DNA of 64,000 bases from contig JALCPO010000005.1 of NCBI GenBank assembly GCA_022650455.1, forward strand, positions 1 through 64,000, written 5' to 3'. The notes below the pieces were generated by a model. It was not told where the DNA came from. It saw only the letters and a program-made list of their open reading frames with translations, and searched no databases. Below, in pieces: positions 24,043 to 32,945 of the stretch (position 1 is its first letter; each line of letters opens with the position of its first letter). This DNA is from Oscillospiraceae bacterium. GTDB taxonomy: Bacteria > Bacillota > Clostridia > Oscillospirales > Acutalibacteraceae. The position numbers were made by a program, and so were the translations under genes.

Positions 24043-25311
24043 TTGAGAGTTCTGCGTTTGGGAACGACGGGCAGCGACGTGATGGAGGTGCAGTCCGTCC
24101 TGCGGAGGATGGGCTTGTATGCGGGCGGCGTGGACGGGGTTTTCGGGCCGCAGACGCAGCGGGCCGTGACGGAGTTCCAGAGGCGGTTCGGCCTTGCGCC
24201 GGACGGCGTGATCGGCACGGAAACCCGGCGGGTGCTGGAGCATTTCCTGCTCGGGTACGACACATATGTGATTCAGCCCGGCGACACGTTTTACGGGATC
24301 GCCCGGAAGTTCGGCGCGGACCCGTCCCTCGTCGCCGCCGCAAACCCGGAGCAGGCCCCCGATTCCCTGGTCCCCGGGGCGCGGATCGTGGTGCCGTACG
24401 GGTACGACGTCGTCGCGACGGACACCGACTATACCTACGAGGTCCTGATGCGGAACATCCAGGGGCTGAAAATGCGGTACCCGTTCCTCGCGGTGGGGAA
24501 TATCGGCGCGAGCGTGCTGGGGAAAACGCTTTACAGCCTGCGGCTCGGCGTGGGGGAGAACCACGTGTTTTACAACGCCGCGCACCACGCGCTGGAGTGG
24601 ATCACCTCGCCGGTGCTGATGAAGTTTGCCGAGGATTACCTGAAGGCCTACGCCCTGGGCCGGCCGATCGGCGGGTACGACCCGCGGGAGCTGTGGAGCT
24701 CCTCGAGCATCTGGATCGTGCCGATGGTCAACCCGGACGGGGTGGACCTCGTCCTCAACGGGCTGCAGGCGGAGAACCCCTACTACGACCGGCTGATTCG
24801 CTGGAACGGCGGGAGCACGGACTTTTCCCGTACCTGGCAGGCAAATATCCGGGGCGTGGACCTGAACCACAACTACGACGCGGCGTGGACGCAGTCGAAG
24901 CAGGCCGAGGCGGAGCTGGGCATCACCGGCCCGGGGCCGACGCGGTTTTCGGGCCCCTACCCCGTTTCCGAGCCGGAAACGCGCGCGATGGTCTCCTTCA
25001 CGCGGAGCCATGATTTCCGCCTGACCATGGCGTACCATTCGCAGGGGCGGGTGATCTACTGGAATTTCATGAACCTCGCCCCGGAAGAGGCGCGGGTGAT
25101 CGGCGAGAACCTTGCGCGCATCAGCGGCTACACGCTGGAGCAGGCGACCGGCGTGGCGTCCTACGCGGGGTACAAGGACTGGTTCATCCAGGATTTCCGC
25201 CGCCCCGGCTACACCATCGAGGTCGGCGAGGGGCAGAACCCGCTCCCGATTTCACAGTTCGGGCAGATTTACGGGGAAAACCTGGGCATGCTGCTTTATG
25301 CGGCAACCTGA
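24043..25311 (+). CDS. Peptidoglycan-binding/LysM/M14 carboxypeptidase (gamma-D-Glu-diamino acid endopeptidase type)
   Basis: A 422-aa protein with a TTG start at 24043 behind GGGGTGAT. Residues 3-58 are a PG-binding-1 domain (GTTGSDVMEVQSVLRRMGLY, FGPQTQRAVTEFQRRFGLAP). Residues 66-112 are a LysM domain (YVIQPGDTFYGIARKFGADP). From about 120 to the end is an M14 zinc carboxypeptidase: zinc-ligand HxxE in AAHHALEW, RGVDLNHNYDAAW, a later zinc His in TMAYHSQG, and catalytic Glu in GYTIEVGEGQNPLP. This layout matches the L. sphaericus gamma-D-glutamyl-L-diamino acid endopeptidase group, which cleaves peptidoglycan stem peptides, often in sporulating cells. No signal peptide is seen, which also fits that group. 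Confidence 0.9.
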   Translation: MRVLRLGTTGSDVMEVQSVLRRMGLYAGGVDGVFGPQTQRAVTEFQRRFGLAPDGVIGTETRRVLEHFLLGYDTYVIQPGDTFYGIARKFGADPSLVAAANPEQAPDSLVPGARIVVPYGYDVVATDTDYTYEVLMRNIQGLKMRYPFLAVGNIGASVLGKTLYSLRLGVGENHVFYNAAHHALEWITSPVLMKFAEDYLKAYALGRPIGGYDPRELWSSSSIWIVPMVNPDGVDLVLNGLQAENPYYDRLIRWNGGSTDFSRTWQANIRGVDLNHNYDAAWTQSKQAEAELGITGPGPTRFSGPYPVSEPETRAMVSFTRSHDFRLTMAYHSQGRVIYWNFMNLAPEEARVIGENLARISGYTLEQATGVASYAGYKDWFIQDFRRPGYTIEVGEGQNPLPISQFGQIYGENLGMLLYAAT

Positions 25312-25341
25312 CGGGCCGGGAAGCCGGCGGGATCGGACAGG

Positions 25342-25380
25342 GCGGCCCGCGGCGCGTGAAAACGCCGCGGGCCGCTTTTT
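25342..25380 (+). terminator. Intrinsic terminator after the M14 peptidase gene
   Basis: GCGGCCCGCGGCG and CGCCGCGGGCCGC form a perfect 13-bp stem followed by TTTTT. Confidence 0.9.
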
Positions 25381-25403
25381 CCGCCGCGGGGGACGGCCCG
25401 GAT

Positions 25404-25432
25404 TTGATTTGCGTCCCGGAATTTGATAAAAT
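25404..25432 (+). promoter_or_regulatory. Sigma-A-type promoter of the yitT-like gene
   Basis: TTGATT (25404-25409) and TAAAAT (25427-25432) are 17 bp apart, about 50 nt before the start codon. Confidence 0.6.
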
Positions 25433-25482
25433 ATTTCTAAGAGCAAAAAGTCGGAAGGAAAATCGGAATCAAAGGAGGCCCT

Positions 25483-26343
25483 ATGAAGAAAGAGCAAAGA
25501 AACGCGGCCGTTCAGACAATTTCACGCATCCTGTTCATCGTCCTGGGCGCGACGCTGGCGTCCGTCGGGCTGGAAATTTTCCTGATCCCGAACAATGTCA
25601 TCGACGGAGGGGTTACGGGAATCTCCATCATGGCGAGCCACCTGACCGGGGTTCCGCTGGGCGTCTTTACGTTTGCCCTGAACATCCCGTTCCTGGCCGT
25701 CGGCTACCGGCAGATCGGCAGGACGTTCGCCCTTTCCACGCTGTTCGCCGTCGGGTGCCTGTCGCTCGGCGTGTCGCTGCTGCACCCGGTCGCGGGGATC
25801 ACGCAGGACGTGCTGCTGGCGACGTTTTTCGGCGGGATTATCCTCGGCGCGGGCGTGGGGCTGATTATCCGCAACGGCGGTTCGCTGGACGGGACGGAGG
25901 TCGTGGCGATCATCCTCGACCGGAAATCGAGCTTCTCCGTCGGGGAGATCGTGATGTTCTTCAACCTTTTCATCCTGGGCGGCTCGGGGTTCGTGTTCGG
26001 CTGGGACCGGGCCATGTATTCCCTGCTCGCGTATTTTATCGCGTTCAAGGTGATCGACATCACCATCGAGGGACTGGACGAGACGAAATCCGCCCTGATC
26101 GTTTCGGAAAAATACGCGGAGATTTCGCAGGCCCTTATGGACCGGCTGGGGCGGGGCGTCACGCTGCTCCACGGCGAAGGCGGCTACCTCGGGGCATCCA
26201 TGAACGTGATTTACGTGGTGGTTTCCCGGCTCGAGATCGCGAAGCTCAAGCAGATCGTGCACGGGTTCGACGGGGACGCCCTGGTCACCATCACGAACGT
26301 GGAGGCGACGGGCAAGCGGTTCCGCAAAAAAGCGATTCACTGA
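25483..26343 (+). CDS. YitT-family membrane protein (DUF161 + DUF2179)
   Basis: A 286-aa protein preceded by AAAGGAGGCCCT. Residues 12-200 hold five or six TM helices of the YitT/DUF161 type, with LEIFLIPNNVIDGGVTGISI and IIRNGGSLDGTEVVAIILDR, two conserved family blocks. Residues 205-286 form the cytoplasmic DUF2179 domain (ALMDRLGRGVTLLHGEGGYL, VHGFDGDALVTITNVEATGK). YitT proteins are proposed transporters or sensors, but the substrate is not established. It is probably monocistronic, though the small Cys protein follows after 75 nt without a visible terminator. Confidence 0.9.
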   Translation: MKKEQRNAAVQTISRILFIVLGATLASVGLEIFLIPNNVIDGGVTGISIMASHLTGVPLGVFTFALNIPFLAVGYRQIGRTFALSTLFAVGCLSLGVSLLHPVAGITQDVLLATFFGGIILGAGVGLIIRNGGSLDGTEVVAIILDRKSSFSVGEIVMFFNLFILGGSGFVFGWDRAMYSLLAYFIAFKVIDITIEGLDETKSALIVSEKYAEISQALMDRLGRGVTLLHGEGGYLGASMNVIYVVVSRLEIAKLKQIVHGFDGDALVTITNVEATGKRFRKKAIH

Positions 26344-26418
26344 CGCGAATCTGCGGCCTTCATCCAATCTTCACATCGTTCGGTTAGAATGGAAGCGCCG
26401 ACGAAAGGGGGCTTCCCG

Positions 26419-26712
26419 ATGAATTGTTGTGGACAGGACCATAACGAAAAGAACAAAAGGGCGAAGGGCGGGATGGCGCACCTGTGGATGATGGCGCTGT
26501 GCTGCGGCGCCCCGCTGCTGATTGTGCTGGCGGTTTCCGCGCTCGGGGCGAATTTCCCGGTCGTGCGGGCATGGCTGGTTTCCATCCTGCCGTTTGCCTG
26601 CCCGGTCCTGATGCTGCTGATGATCCCGCTGATGCTTTTCCGCGGGCGGCGCGGCCGCCGCGGGGGCGTCCCGGCGGAACCGGACGGCAAAACGGACGAA
26701 AAAGAAAAGTAA
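26419..26712 (+). CDS. Small cysteine-containing membrane protein
   Basis: A 97-aa protein starting MNCCGQDHNEKNKRAKGG behind AAAGGGGG. It has two TM helices: residues 22-44 (LWMMALCCGAPLLIVLAVSA) and 48-75 (FPVVRAWLVSILPFACPVLM). The C-terminal tail is basic, then acidic. Paired cysteines (NCCG, LCCG) and a His suggest metal or redox chemistry, and similar short proteins are common in Clostridia, but none has a function I can name. It is followed by a strong terminator. Confidence 0.7.
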   Translation: MNCCGQDHNEKNKRAKGGMAHLWMMALCCGAPLLIVLAVSALGANFPVVRAWLVSILPFACPVLMLLMIPLMLFRGRRGRRGGVPAEPDGKTDEKEK

Positions 26713-26723
26713 CGGAAAAAAGA

Positions 26724-26759
26724 ACGGGGGCGCCGGGTTTCGGACGGCGCCCCCGTTTT
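26724..26759. terminator. Bidirectional terminator between convergent genes
   Basis: ACGGGGGCGCCG and CGGCGCCCCCGT form a perfect stem with TTTT on the plus side and an A-rich left flank giving T residues on the minus side. It serves the small membrane protein and the MFS gene. Confidence 0.85.
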
Positions 26760-26777
26760 GGCGGAAACGGGAAGGGT

Positions 26778-28046
26778 TCAGGAAGCTTCCCCGCGGAGCC
26801 AGCGGACCAGCTCCCCGCGGGTGAAAACCGCGATGAGCGCCAGCAGCGCCAGCGTGACGCCGCCGCAGAAGAGGAAGCCGGAATCCCCGCCCGCCCGTTC
26901 CATCACGGCGCCGGCGAGGAAATTGCCGATGGGCGTCGAACCCATGATCAGGAACGAATAGACGCTCATGACCCGGCCGCGGTATTCGTTCGAGGAGCTG
27001 ACCTGGAAAATGGAATTTGCCGTGTTCATGAAGATCAGGTTGAAAAAGCCGACTACCAGAACCAGGACGGCGCTGACGGCGTACTGGCGGGTCAGGCAGG
27101 TCGCGAGCTGCACGGCCGCCGTGCCGGTGCCGCTGATGAGGAGCAGGCGCCGGCTGACGCCGTTTTTGCTGCGGTAGGCCATCAGGATCGCCGCGCAGAA
27201 CGCGCCGAGCCCCGCCATGGAGAGCATGAACGAGTACCCGTGGATCCCCCCGTTCAGGTACTCCCGCGCGAAGACCGGGATGACGACGTCGTTGTTGAAG
27301 GCGAACGTGCAGACCACCGCCATGACGAGCACGTTGATGACGAGCGTCCGGTTCCGCCGGATGTACCGCATGCCGTCCGCGATCTCGGGGAGCATGCTCG
27401 GGACGCGGCGCGCGGCGCGCGCTTCGTCCGTCCGGATCATCAGCAGGCCGGCGATGACCGGCAGAAAGCTGACGGCGTTAAGAAAGAAACAGGCCGTGGC
27501 GCCGAGTTTTACCATCAGGATGCCGGAGACCGCCGGGCCGAGGATGCGGGCGAGGTTGACGATGGTGGAGTTCAGCGAGATGGCGTTCATCACGTTTTCC
27601 GGCCCGACCAGGTCGATGAAAAAGGACTGGCGGGCGGGCATGTCGAGCGTCTGGGTGAGGCCGAACAGGAAGCTGAGCAGAAGAATATGCCAGTACTGAA
27701 TGATTCCCAGATGGGTCAGAAGCGTCATGGCGACGGCCTGCGCCAAAAACAGGGCCTGCGTGAGCACCAGCAGCCGCCTTTTGGGGAACCGGTCGACGAT
27801 CACCCCCGCGAAGAGCGAAAGGAAGAGCAGGGGAAGGAACTGCGCCACCCCCACGAGGCCGACCCGCAGCGGGGAGTTGGTGACGGAGTAAACCAGCCAG
27901 GTCTGCGCGGTGCGCTGCACCCACGTGCCGGTCAGGGAGATGCACTGGCCGAACCAGAACAGCCGGAAGTTGCGGTACCGCAGCGAGCGGAATGTTGTTT
28001 TGAGAAAAGCGCCGGTTTGTTTGCGCAGTGTTTTGGGATGTATCAT
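26778..28046 (-). CDS. MFS exporter (MFS_3/EntS-like)
   Basis: A 422-aa transporter. The start MIHPKTLRKQ at 28046 is preferred to the longer track start, whose extra residues are GC-rich translation; AGGAGG lies about 13 nt upstream. It has about 12 TM helices. The N-terminal family block is FRSLRYRNFRLFWFGQCISL, then VQRTAQTWLVYSVTNSP, and the loop 2-3 motif is ADxxxxRR-like (AGVIVDRFPKRRLLVLTQAL). The MFS_3 group contains enterobactin and drug exporters. It is monocistronic and divergent from the lipoprotein/two-component block. Substrate unknown. Confidence 0.88.
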   Translation of the reverse strand: MIHPKTLRKQTGAFLKTTFRSLRYRNFRLFWFGQCISLTGTWVQRTAQTWLVYSVTNSPLRVGLVGVAQFLPLLFLSLFAGVIVDRFPKRRLLVLTQALFLAQAVAMTLLTHLGIIQYWHILLLSFLFGLTQTLDMPARQSFFIDLVGPENVMNAISLNSTIVNLARILGPAVSGILMVKLGATACFFLNAVSFLPVIAGLLMIRTDEARAARRVPSMLPEIADGMRYIRRNRTLVINVLVMAVVCTFAFNNDVVIPVFAREYLNGGIHGYSFMLSMAGLGAFCAAILMAYRSKNGVSRRLLLISGTGTAAVQLATCLTRQYAVSAVLVLVVGFFNLIFMNTANSIFQVSSSNEYRGRVMSVYSFLIMGSTPIGNFLAGAVMERAGGDSGFLFCGGVTLALLALIAVFTRGELVRWLRGEAS

Positions 28047-28180
28047 AAGGCGGGAACGACCTCCTGTGGCATGGCCGGGACCCGGAAAGAAAAGCCGGAT
28101 GGGCGGAATATAATTTCCTATTATAAACCCGGAAAGGCGAAAGTGCAACGCGTCCCCGCCGCGGGCGGCATGTTACAGAT

Positions 28181-28215
28181 TTGATACTTTCTTTTTACAC
28201 GGGTTATGCTATAAT
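28181..28215 (+). promoter_or_regulatory. Promoter of the lipoprotein/two-component operon
   Basis: TTGATA (28181-28186) is 18 bp from TATGCT (28205-28210). A consensus TATAAT immediately follows (28210-28215) and could be the -10 with a poor -35. Either places the start about 35 nt before the lipoprotein gene. Confidence 0.55.
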
Positions 28216-28254
28216 AATTTTGATTACACAGAATCGGCGAAAGGGGTGGGGAGC

Positions 28255-29604
28255 ATGAAACGGTGGGCGGCAGTTCCGGCGCTTTTCCTCGCGGTGGCGC
28301 TGACGCTTTCCGGCTGCTCGTTCGCGGGGCTGGATGCCCAGACGCTGATGCACGCCCCCAAGCCGACCGGGGAAAACGAGGCGGATATCCAGGAGCTGCT
28401 GGACCAGACCGCGGGCGACCAGATCATTCTGAAATATCCCGCGACCGGGGAGTACCGCTCCGCCATTCTGGAGCACGACGTCTGCGGCGACCAGAACCGG
28501 GAAGCCATCGCGTTCTACCAGAAGGACGAGGATTCCGCGACGACGAACGTCATGTTTATGCAGAAGGACGGGAAAAGCTGGAAGAGCATCGGCACGTTCG
28601 GCAGCCAGGCCGCCCAGCCCGACCGCGTCTGCTTCGGAGACCTGGACGGCGGCGGCCGGGACGAGGTGGTCGTGGGCTGGGGAAGCGGGATGAACAACAC
28701 CGGCTCCATCTGCGTCTACTACTACAAAGACGGCAGGATGAACGAGCAGAAGCTGAACCAGAGCTACACGGACCTGGAAGTGATGGATTTCGACGGCGAC
28801 GGCCGGGACGAAATCTTCACGGCGAACGTGACGGTGGGCGACCAGCCCGCCGCGGCGCATCTGCTGCGCGTTAAGGACGGCGCTATGGAAGTGATGGGTT
28901 CCGCCCCGCTGGACACCGGCGTGACGAAGTACGTTTCCGTGCAGACCGGCCTCATCAACGAGAAGCAGAAGGGCGTGGTGCTGGACGGCGTGAAAACCGG
29001 GAACGCCATGGTGACGGAGCTGCTGTACTGGGACGGGAAGAAGAAGGCGCTGGAAGCGCCGTTCTACGACCCCGCGACCAAGACGGCCAAAAGCACCGCG
29101 CGGAACACGTCCGTCGTTTCGCGGGACATCAACGGCGACAAGATTATTGAGATCCCCATCGTGACGCTGATGCCGGGGTACACCGGCACGACGGCGGACG
29201 AGGCGGATTACCTGACGGACTGGCACCGGTACGACACGGCGACGAACACGTTCGTGCGGGTGATGAGCGTGGTGATCGACTACCCCGACGGGTACTGGTT
29301 CTCGGTGCCGGACATGTGGCGGGGAAAAATCACCGCGAAAACGGACCCGTCCACGCGGTCGTTTCTGTTTTACCAGTGGATGCAGTCGCCGCAGAACGCC
29401 GCTGGGGTCTTGGGGCCGCAGCTTTTAAAAATCGAAGTATTTACGAAAAAAGAATGGGAGTCGCACGCGGGGACGAAAGGGTATTTTGAGCTCTACGAGC
29501 AGGACAGCGCCGTGTTCGCGGCGTACCTGCCGTCCCCGAAGAACCAGCTTTCCATGACGGAGCAGGAAGTCCGGGAGGCTTTTGAGCCGATCGCCCGGGA
29601 ATAA
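28255..29604 (+). CDS. Surface lipoprotein with FG-GAP-like repeats
   Basis: A 449-aa protein. ATG 28255 is three codons inside the track ORF, behind GGGGTGGGGAGC. The signal peptide ends in a lipobox (ALTLSGCSFAG, Cys22). The mature part has FG-GAP/integrin-like Ca-binding loops: CFGDLDGGGRDEVVVGWGSG, VMDFDGDGRDEIFTANV and VSRDINGDKIIEIPIVTLMP, each with D-x-D/N-G-D spacing. It probably forms a beta-propeller outside the membrane. It lies 21 nt upstream of a response regulator and histidine kinase, so it may supply a signal to, or be controlled by, that system. The exact role is unknown. Confidence 0.78.
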   Translation: MKRWAAVPALFLAVALTLSGCSFAGLDAQTLMHAPKPTGENEADIQELLDQTAGDQIILKYPATGEYRSAILEHDVCGDQNREAIAFYQKDEDSATTNVMFMQKDGKSWKSIGTFGSQAAQPDRVCFGDLDGGGRDEVVVGWGSGMNNTGSICVYYYKDGRMNEQKLNQSYTDLEVMDFDGDGRDEIFTANVTVGDQPAAAHLLRVKDGAMEVMGSAPLDTGVTKYVSVQTGLINEKQKGVVLDGVKTGNAMVTELLYWDGKKKALEAPFYDPATKTAKSTARNTSVVSRDINGDKIIEIPIVTLMPGYTGTTADEADYLTDWHRYDTATNTFVRVMSVVIDYPDGYWFSVPDMWRGKITAKTDPSTRSFLFYQWMQSPQNAAGVLGPQLLKIEVFTKKEWESHAGTKGYFELYEQDSAVFAAYLPSPKNQLSMTEQEVREAFEPIARE

Positions 29605-29625
29605 AATGGATTTGGGGGGAAGCCT

Positions 29626-30336
29626 TTGAAAACCGTCCTTGTTGCGGAAGACGAGCAGGCGATCCGTGAATTTGTGGTGATCAACCTGAAACGCGCGGGG
29701 TACGAGACGCTGGAAGCCTCCGACGGAGACCAGGCCCTGGAAGTCTACGGCCGGCGGGGGCCGGAGATTGACGTCGCCGTGCTCGACATCATGATGCCCG
29801 GCACCAACGACGGGCTTGCGGTCTGCAAGGAGCTGCGCCGGCGCAGCGGCTCCATCGGGATCATCCTGCTGACGGCGAAAACCCAGGAGATGGATAAGGT
29901 CGGGGGACTGATGATGGGCGCCGACGACTATGTGACGAAGCCGTTCAGCCCGAGCGAGCTGGTGGCGCGCGTGGACGCCGTTTACCGCCGCGTGGCGCTG
30001 GAGCAGGAGCGCGGCCGCGGCGGCCTGCGCGAGGAGATCCGCTCCGGGGATTTCGTGCTCAACCTGCGCAACCGCACGCTCCTGAAGAACGGGCAGCCCG
30101 TGGAGCTGACGCAGGTGGAGTTCCAGATTATGGAATATTTCTTTTCCAACCCGGGCGCGGCGCTCGACCGCACCGATATCCTGCGCCACGTATGGGGCGA
30201 GTCGTACTACGGCGAGGAAAAGATCGTGGACGTGAACATCCGCCGCCTGCGCATGAAGGTGGAGGACGAACCCTCGAACCCCAGGCATATTGTGACGGTC
30301 TGGGGCCTCGGCTACAAGTGGGAAAAGGGGGAATAG
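29626..30336 (+). CDS. OmpR-family response regulator
   Basis: A 236-aa regulator with a TTG start behind GGGGGGAAGCC. Residues 2-118 form a receiver: VLVAEDEQAIREFVV (acidic pocket), AVLDIMMPG with phospho-acceptor Asp near 53, LLTAKTQEMD and the VTKPFSPSELVAR lysine. Residues 140-232 form a winged-helix Trans_reg_C domain (LTQVEFQIMEYFFSNPGAAL, RHVWGESYYGEEKIVDVNIR, VTVWGLGYKWEK). It is followed 187 nt later by its kinase. It should act in phosphorylated form as a dimer on operon promoters, perhaps its own. Confidence 0.94.
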   Translation: MKTVLVAEDEQAIREFVVINLKRAGYETLEASDGDQALEVYGRRGPEIDVAVLDIMMPGTNDGLAVCKELRRRSGSIGIILLTAKTQEMDKVGGLMMGADDYVTKPFSPSELVARVDAVYRRVALEQERGRGGLREEIRSGDFVLNLRNRTLLKNGQPVELTQVEFQIMEYFFSNPGAALDRTDILRHVWGESYYGEEKIVDVNIRRLRMKVEDEPSNPRHIVTVWGLGYKWEKGE

Positions 30337-30523
30337 CTCTTTTCGGCCGGCGGCCGGGAACATCCGCGCCGTCCCTGATCCGCTGCGTTTTCACGCGTAC
30401 CCGGACGGATTTGGAGAAAATAATCTTACGGCTCCGTAAGCGCCGGCCCGCCCGGCCTGAGGACGGAGAACCGGAGAGAACCGCAGCAAATCGGCAGGCC
30501 CGGCCTGCAGGGAGGGAAACGGC

Positions 30524-31990
30524 ATGGGGAAAAAGAGCATTGCGCACCGGTGGATTGCGAACAGCCTCGGGATCATCCTGCTGATTGTCGTGATCCTCAT
30601 CGCAACGCTGTCCTTCGTGGTGCAGGGCTATGTCTACAACGGAATCCAGTCCGCGCTGAACGGGCGGTCCGACGAGCTGACCAACGTCTTTTCCAGCTAC
30701 GGGAGAAAATCTCCCTCCGAATTTGTGGACGCGGCGCGCGGCTATGTCGAGGATTTCCCCAACAAGGAGAGCATGGAGCTGATGGTCATCAGCCAGTCCG
30801 GCAAGATCGTGACCACGTCCATCGGCTTCGCGCCCGACCAGACGCAGGAGATGCCGGACTACCGGTCCGCCCTTTCCAGCAAGGGCGACTACGGCTCCTG
30901 GACGGGCAAGCTGAAAAGCGGCGAGCGGGCGATGGCCGTCACCCGGGTGATCCGGAACGAGACCGGCTCGCCGGTCGGGGCCATCCGGTACGTGGTTTCG
31001 CTGGCCGAGGCGGACCGGCAGATTTTCACCATCGTCGCGGCCCTGCTTCTGGCCGGGGGAGTCATCCTGCTCTTCGTGTTCGTTTCCAGCCACTATTTCA
31101 TCCGCTCCATCCTCACGCCGATCAAGCGCATCGGTACGACGGCAAAGCTGATCGCGCAGGGCGACTTCAAGGCGCGCATCGAGAAAATGAACGACGACGA
31201 GATCGGCGAACTGTGCGACACCATCAACGACATGGCGGACGAACTCGGGCAGAGCGAGAAGATGAAAAACGACTTCATCTCGTCGGTTTCCCACGAGCTG
31301 CGCACCCCGCTGACCGCCATCAAAGGCTGGGCCGAGACCATCCAGTCCGGCGAGACCGACAGGCAGACCTTCCGCCGCGGCATGGGCATCATCGTGAGCG
31401 AGACGGAGCGCCTTTCCGGCATTGTGGAGGAACTGCTGGACTTTTCGCGCATGCAGAGCGGCCGCATGACGCTCACCATGGACAAGATCGACATTCTGGC
31501 GGAGCTGGGCGCCGCCGTTTACATGTTCAGCGAGCGCGCGCGCGGCGAGCACAAGTTCCTGATCTACGACGAGCCGGCCATGCTCCCGCCCGTGCTCGGC
31601 GACATCAACCGCCTGCGGCAGGTGTTCATCAACGTGCTGGACAACGCCCTGAAATATACGAAGGAAGGCGGGACCATCACCGTGACCGCCGAGGAAGAGG
31701 AAGGCTTCATCCGCGTGGTGATCGCCGACGACGGGTGCGGCATCCCGTCGGAGCACCTGCCCAACGTCAAGAAAAAATTCTACAAGGCGAACCAGACCGT
31801 GCGCGGCTCGGGAATCGGCCTGGCGCTCGCGGACGAGATCATGGCCCTGCACTCCGGCAGCCTGGAGATCGACAGCCACGAAAACGTGGGCACGGCCGTG
31901 ACCATCCGCATCCCGACGTTCCGGATGCTGGAAAACGGCACGCGGGAGACGGCAAAGGCGGAAACGGAAGAAAGGAACCCCAATGCATAG
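30524..31990 (+). CDS. Sensor histidine kinase (HAMP-HisKA-HATPase)
   Basis: A 488-aa membrane kinase. TM1 is at residues 14-36 (SLGIILLIVVILIATLSFVV) and TM2 near 168-190, bounding an extracellular sensor domain of about 130 residues. HAMP follows (RSILTPIKRIGTTAKLIAQG). HisKA contains the phospho-His in SSVSHELRTPLTAIKGWAET. The HATPase domain has the N box (FINVLDNALKYTKEGG), G1 (DDGCGIP) and G2 (GSGIGLALADEI). The layout resembles WalK/PhoR-type kinases without a PAS domain. The 187-nt gap before it holds a perfect CTTACGG/CCGTAAG repeat (30425-30440) of unknown role. The end overlaps the DUF1385 gene by 8 nt. Confidence 0.94.
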   Translation: MGKKSIAHRWIANSLGIILLIVVILIATLSFVVQGYVYNGIQSALNGRSDELTNVFSSYGRKSPSEFVDAARGYVEDFPNKESMELMVISQSGKIVTTSIGFAPDQTQEMPDYRSALSSKGDYGSWTGKLKSGERAMAVTRVIRNETGSPVGAIRYVVSLAEADRQIFTIVAALLLAGGVILLFVFVSSHYFIRSILTPIKRIGTTAKLIAQGDFKARIEKMNDDEIGELCDTINDMADELGQSEKMKNDFISSVSHELRTPLTAIKGWAETIQSGETDRQTFRRGMGIIVSETERLSGIVEELLDFSRMQSGRMTLTMDKIDILAELGAAVYMFSERARGEHKFLIYDEPAMLPPVLGDINRLRQVFINVLDNALKYTKEGGTITVTAEEEEGFIRVVIADDGCGIPSEHLPNVKKKFYKANQTVRGSGIGLALADEIMALHSGSLEIDSHENVGTAVTIRIPTFRMLENGTRETAKAETEERNPNA

Positions 31991-32945
31991 AGAAAAGACA
32001 AAGACCATCACGTCCATCGGCGGACAGGCCGTGGTCGAAGGCATTATGATGCGCGGCCCGAAGAAAACGGAGCTTGCCGTGCGCATGCCGGACGGGAGCG
32101 TCTCGGTGGAGGAGGTGGCCGCACAGAGCCTGCGGGACAGAAGCGGCGTCTGGCGCCTGCCGTTCTTCCGCGGGATCGCCGGGTTCCTCGACGCGCTGTC
32201 CGTCGGGTACAAAGCCCTTTCGCGCTCCGCGGAAAAGGCGGGGACGGAGGACGGCGAAGACTCGAAGTTCGACCGGTGGCTGGAAAAACGGTTCGGCGAC
32301 AAAGCCATGAACGCGGTCGCGGCGGTCGGCTCGGTGTTCGGGGCGGTGCTGGCGGTCGCGCTGTTTTTCGTCCTGCCGACCTGGGTGTTCAACCTGCTGG
32401 AAGCCGCCGTTGGGCCCTCGCTCGCCGGTTGGCGCTCGCCGCTCGAGGGCGTGATGCGGATTCTGATCTTCCTCGGCTACCTGCTGCTGTGCGCCGCCAT
32501 GCCGGACATGCGGCGCGTCTTTCAATACCACGGCGCGGAGCACAAGACGATCTTCTGTTATGAGAACGACGAGGAACTGACCGTGGAGAACGTGCGGAAG
32601 CACCAGCGGTTCCACCCGCGCTGCGGGACGAGCTTCCTCGTGCTGATGCTGCTCATCGGTATCCTCGTGGGCTTCCTGATCCCGTTTACCAACCCGTTCC
32701 TGCGGACGTTCGCAAAGCTGCTGTGCATCCCCGTGGTGGTGGGGGCAGGCTACGAGCTGATCCGCTACTGCGGGCGCAACGACAACACGCTGACGCATGT
32801 GATTTCCGCGCCCGGCCTGTGGATGCAGCGGATTACGACGAAGGAGCCGGACGACGGGATGATCGAGGTCGCCATCGCCGCGATGCGCGGGGTCATCCCG
32901 GAAAACGGCGAGGACAGGGTCGGGGTTCCCGGGGACGCGAAATGA
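31983..32945 (+). CDS. DUF1385 (YqhQ-like) membrane protein
   Basis: A 320-aa protein of a widespread Firmicute family of unknown function. The N-terminal signature TSIGGQAVVEGIMMRGPKKT is clear. Two to four TM helices follow, at about residues 115-140 (GSVFGAVLAVALFFVLPTWV), 155-175 and 215-245 (LMLLIGILVGFLIPF). Between them is VFQYHGAEHKTIFCYENDEE, then RFHPRCGTSFLVLM, whose conserved His, Glu and Cys suggest metal binding or catalysis. It overlaps both the kinase gene upstream and prmC downstream (ATGA), so it is translated as part of this operon. Confidence 0.9.
   Translation: MHREKTKTITSIGGQAVVEGIMMRGPKKTELAVRMPDGSVSVEEVAAQSLRDRSGVWRLPFFRGIAGFLDALSVGYKALSRSAEKAGTEDGEDSKFDRWLEKRFGDKAMNAVAAVGSVFGAVLAVALFFVLPTWVFNLLEAAVGPSLAGWRSPLEGVMRILIFLGYLLLCAAMPDMRRVFQYHGAEHKTIFCYENDEELTVENVRKHQRFHPRCGTSFLVLMLLIGILVGFLIPFTNPFLRTFAKLLCIPVVVGAGYELIRYCGRNDNTLTHVISAPGLWMQRITTKEPDDGMIEVAIAAMRGVIPENGEDRVGVPGDAK

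Noticed and set aside
26484-28184. 566-aa plus-strand ORF across the MFS gene
   Set aside because: It is a shadow of the MFS exporter and runs through a terminator. It has no recognisable domain.
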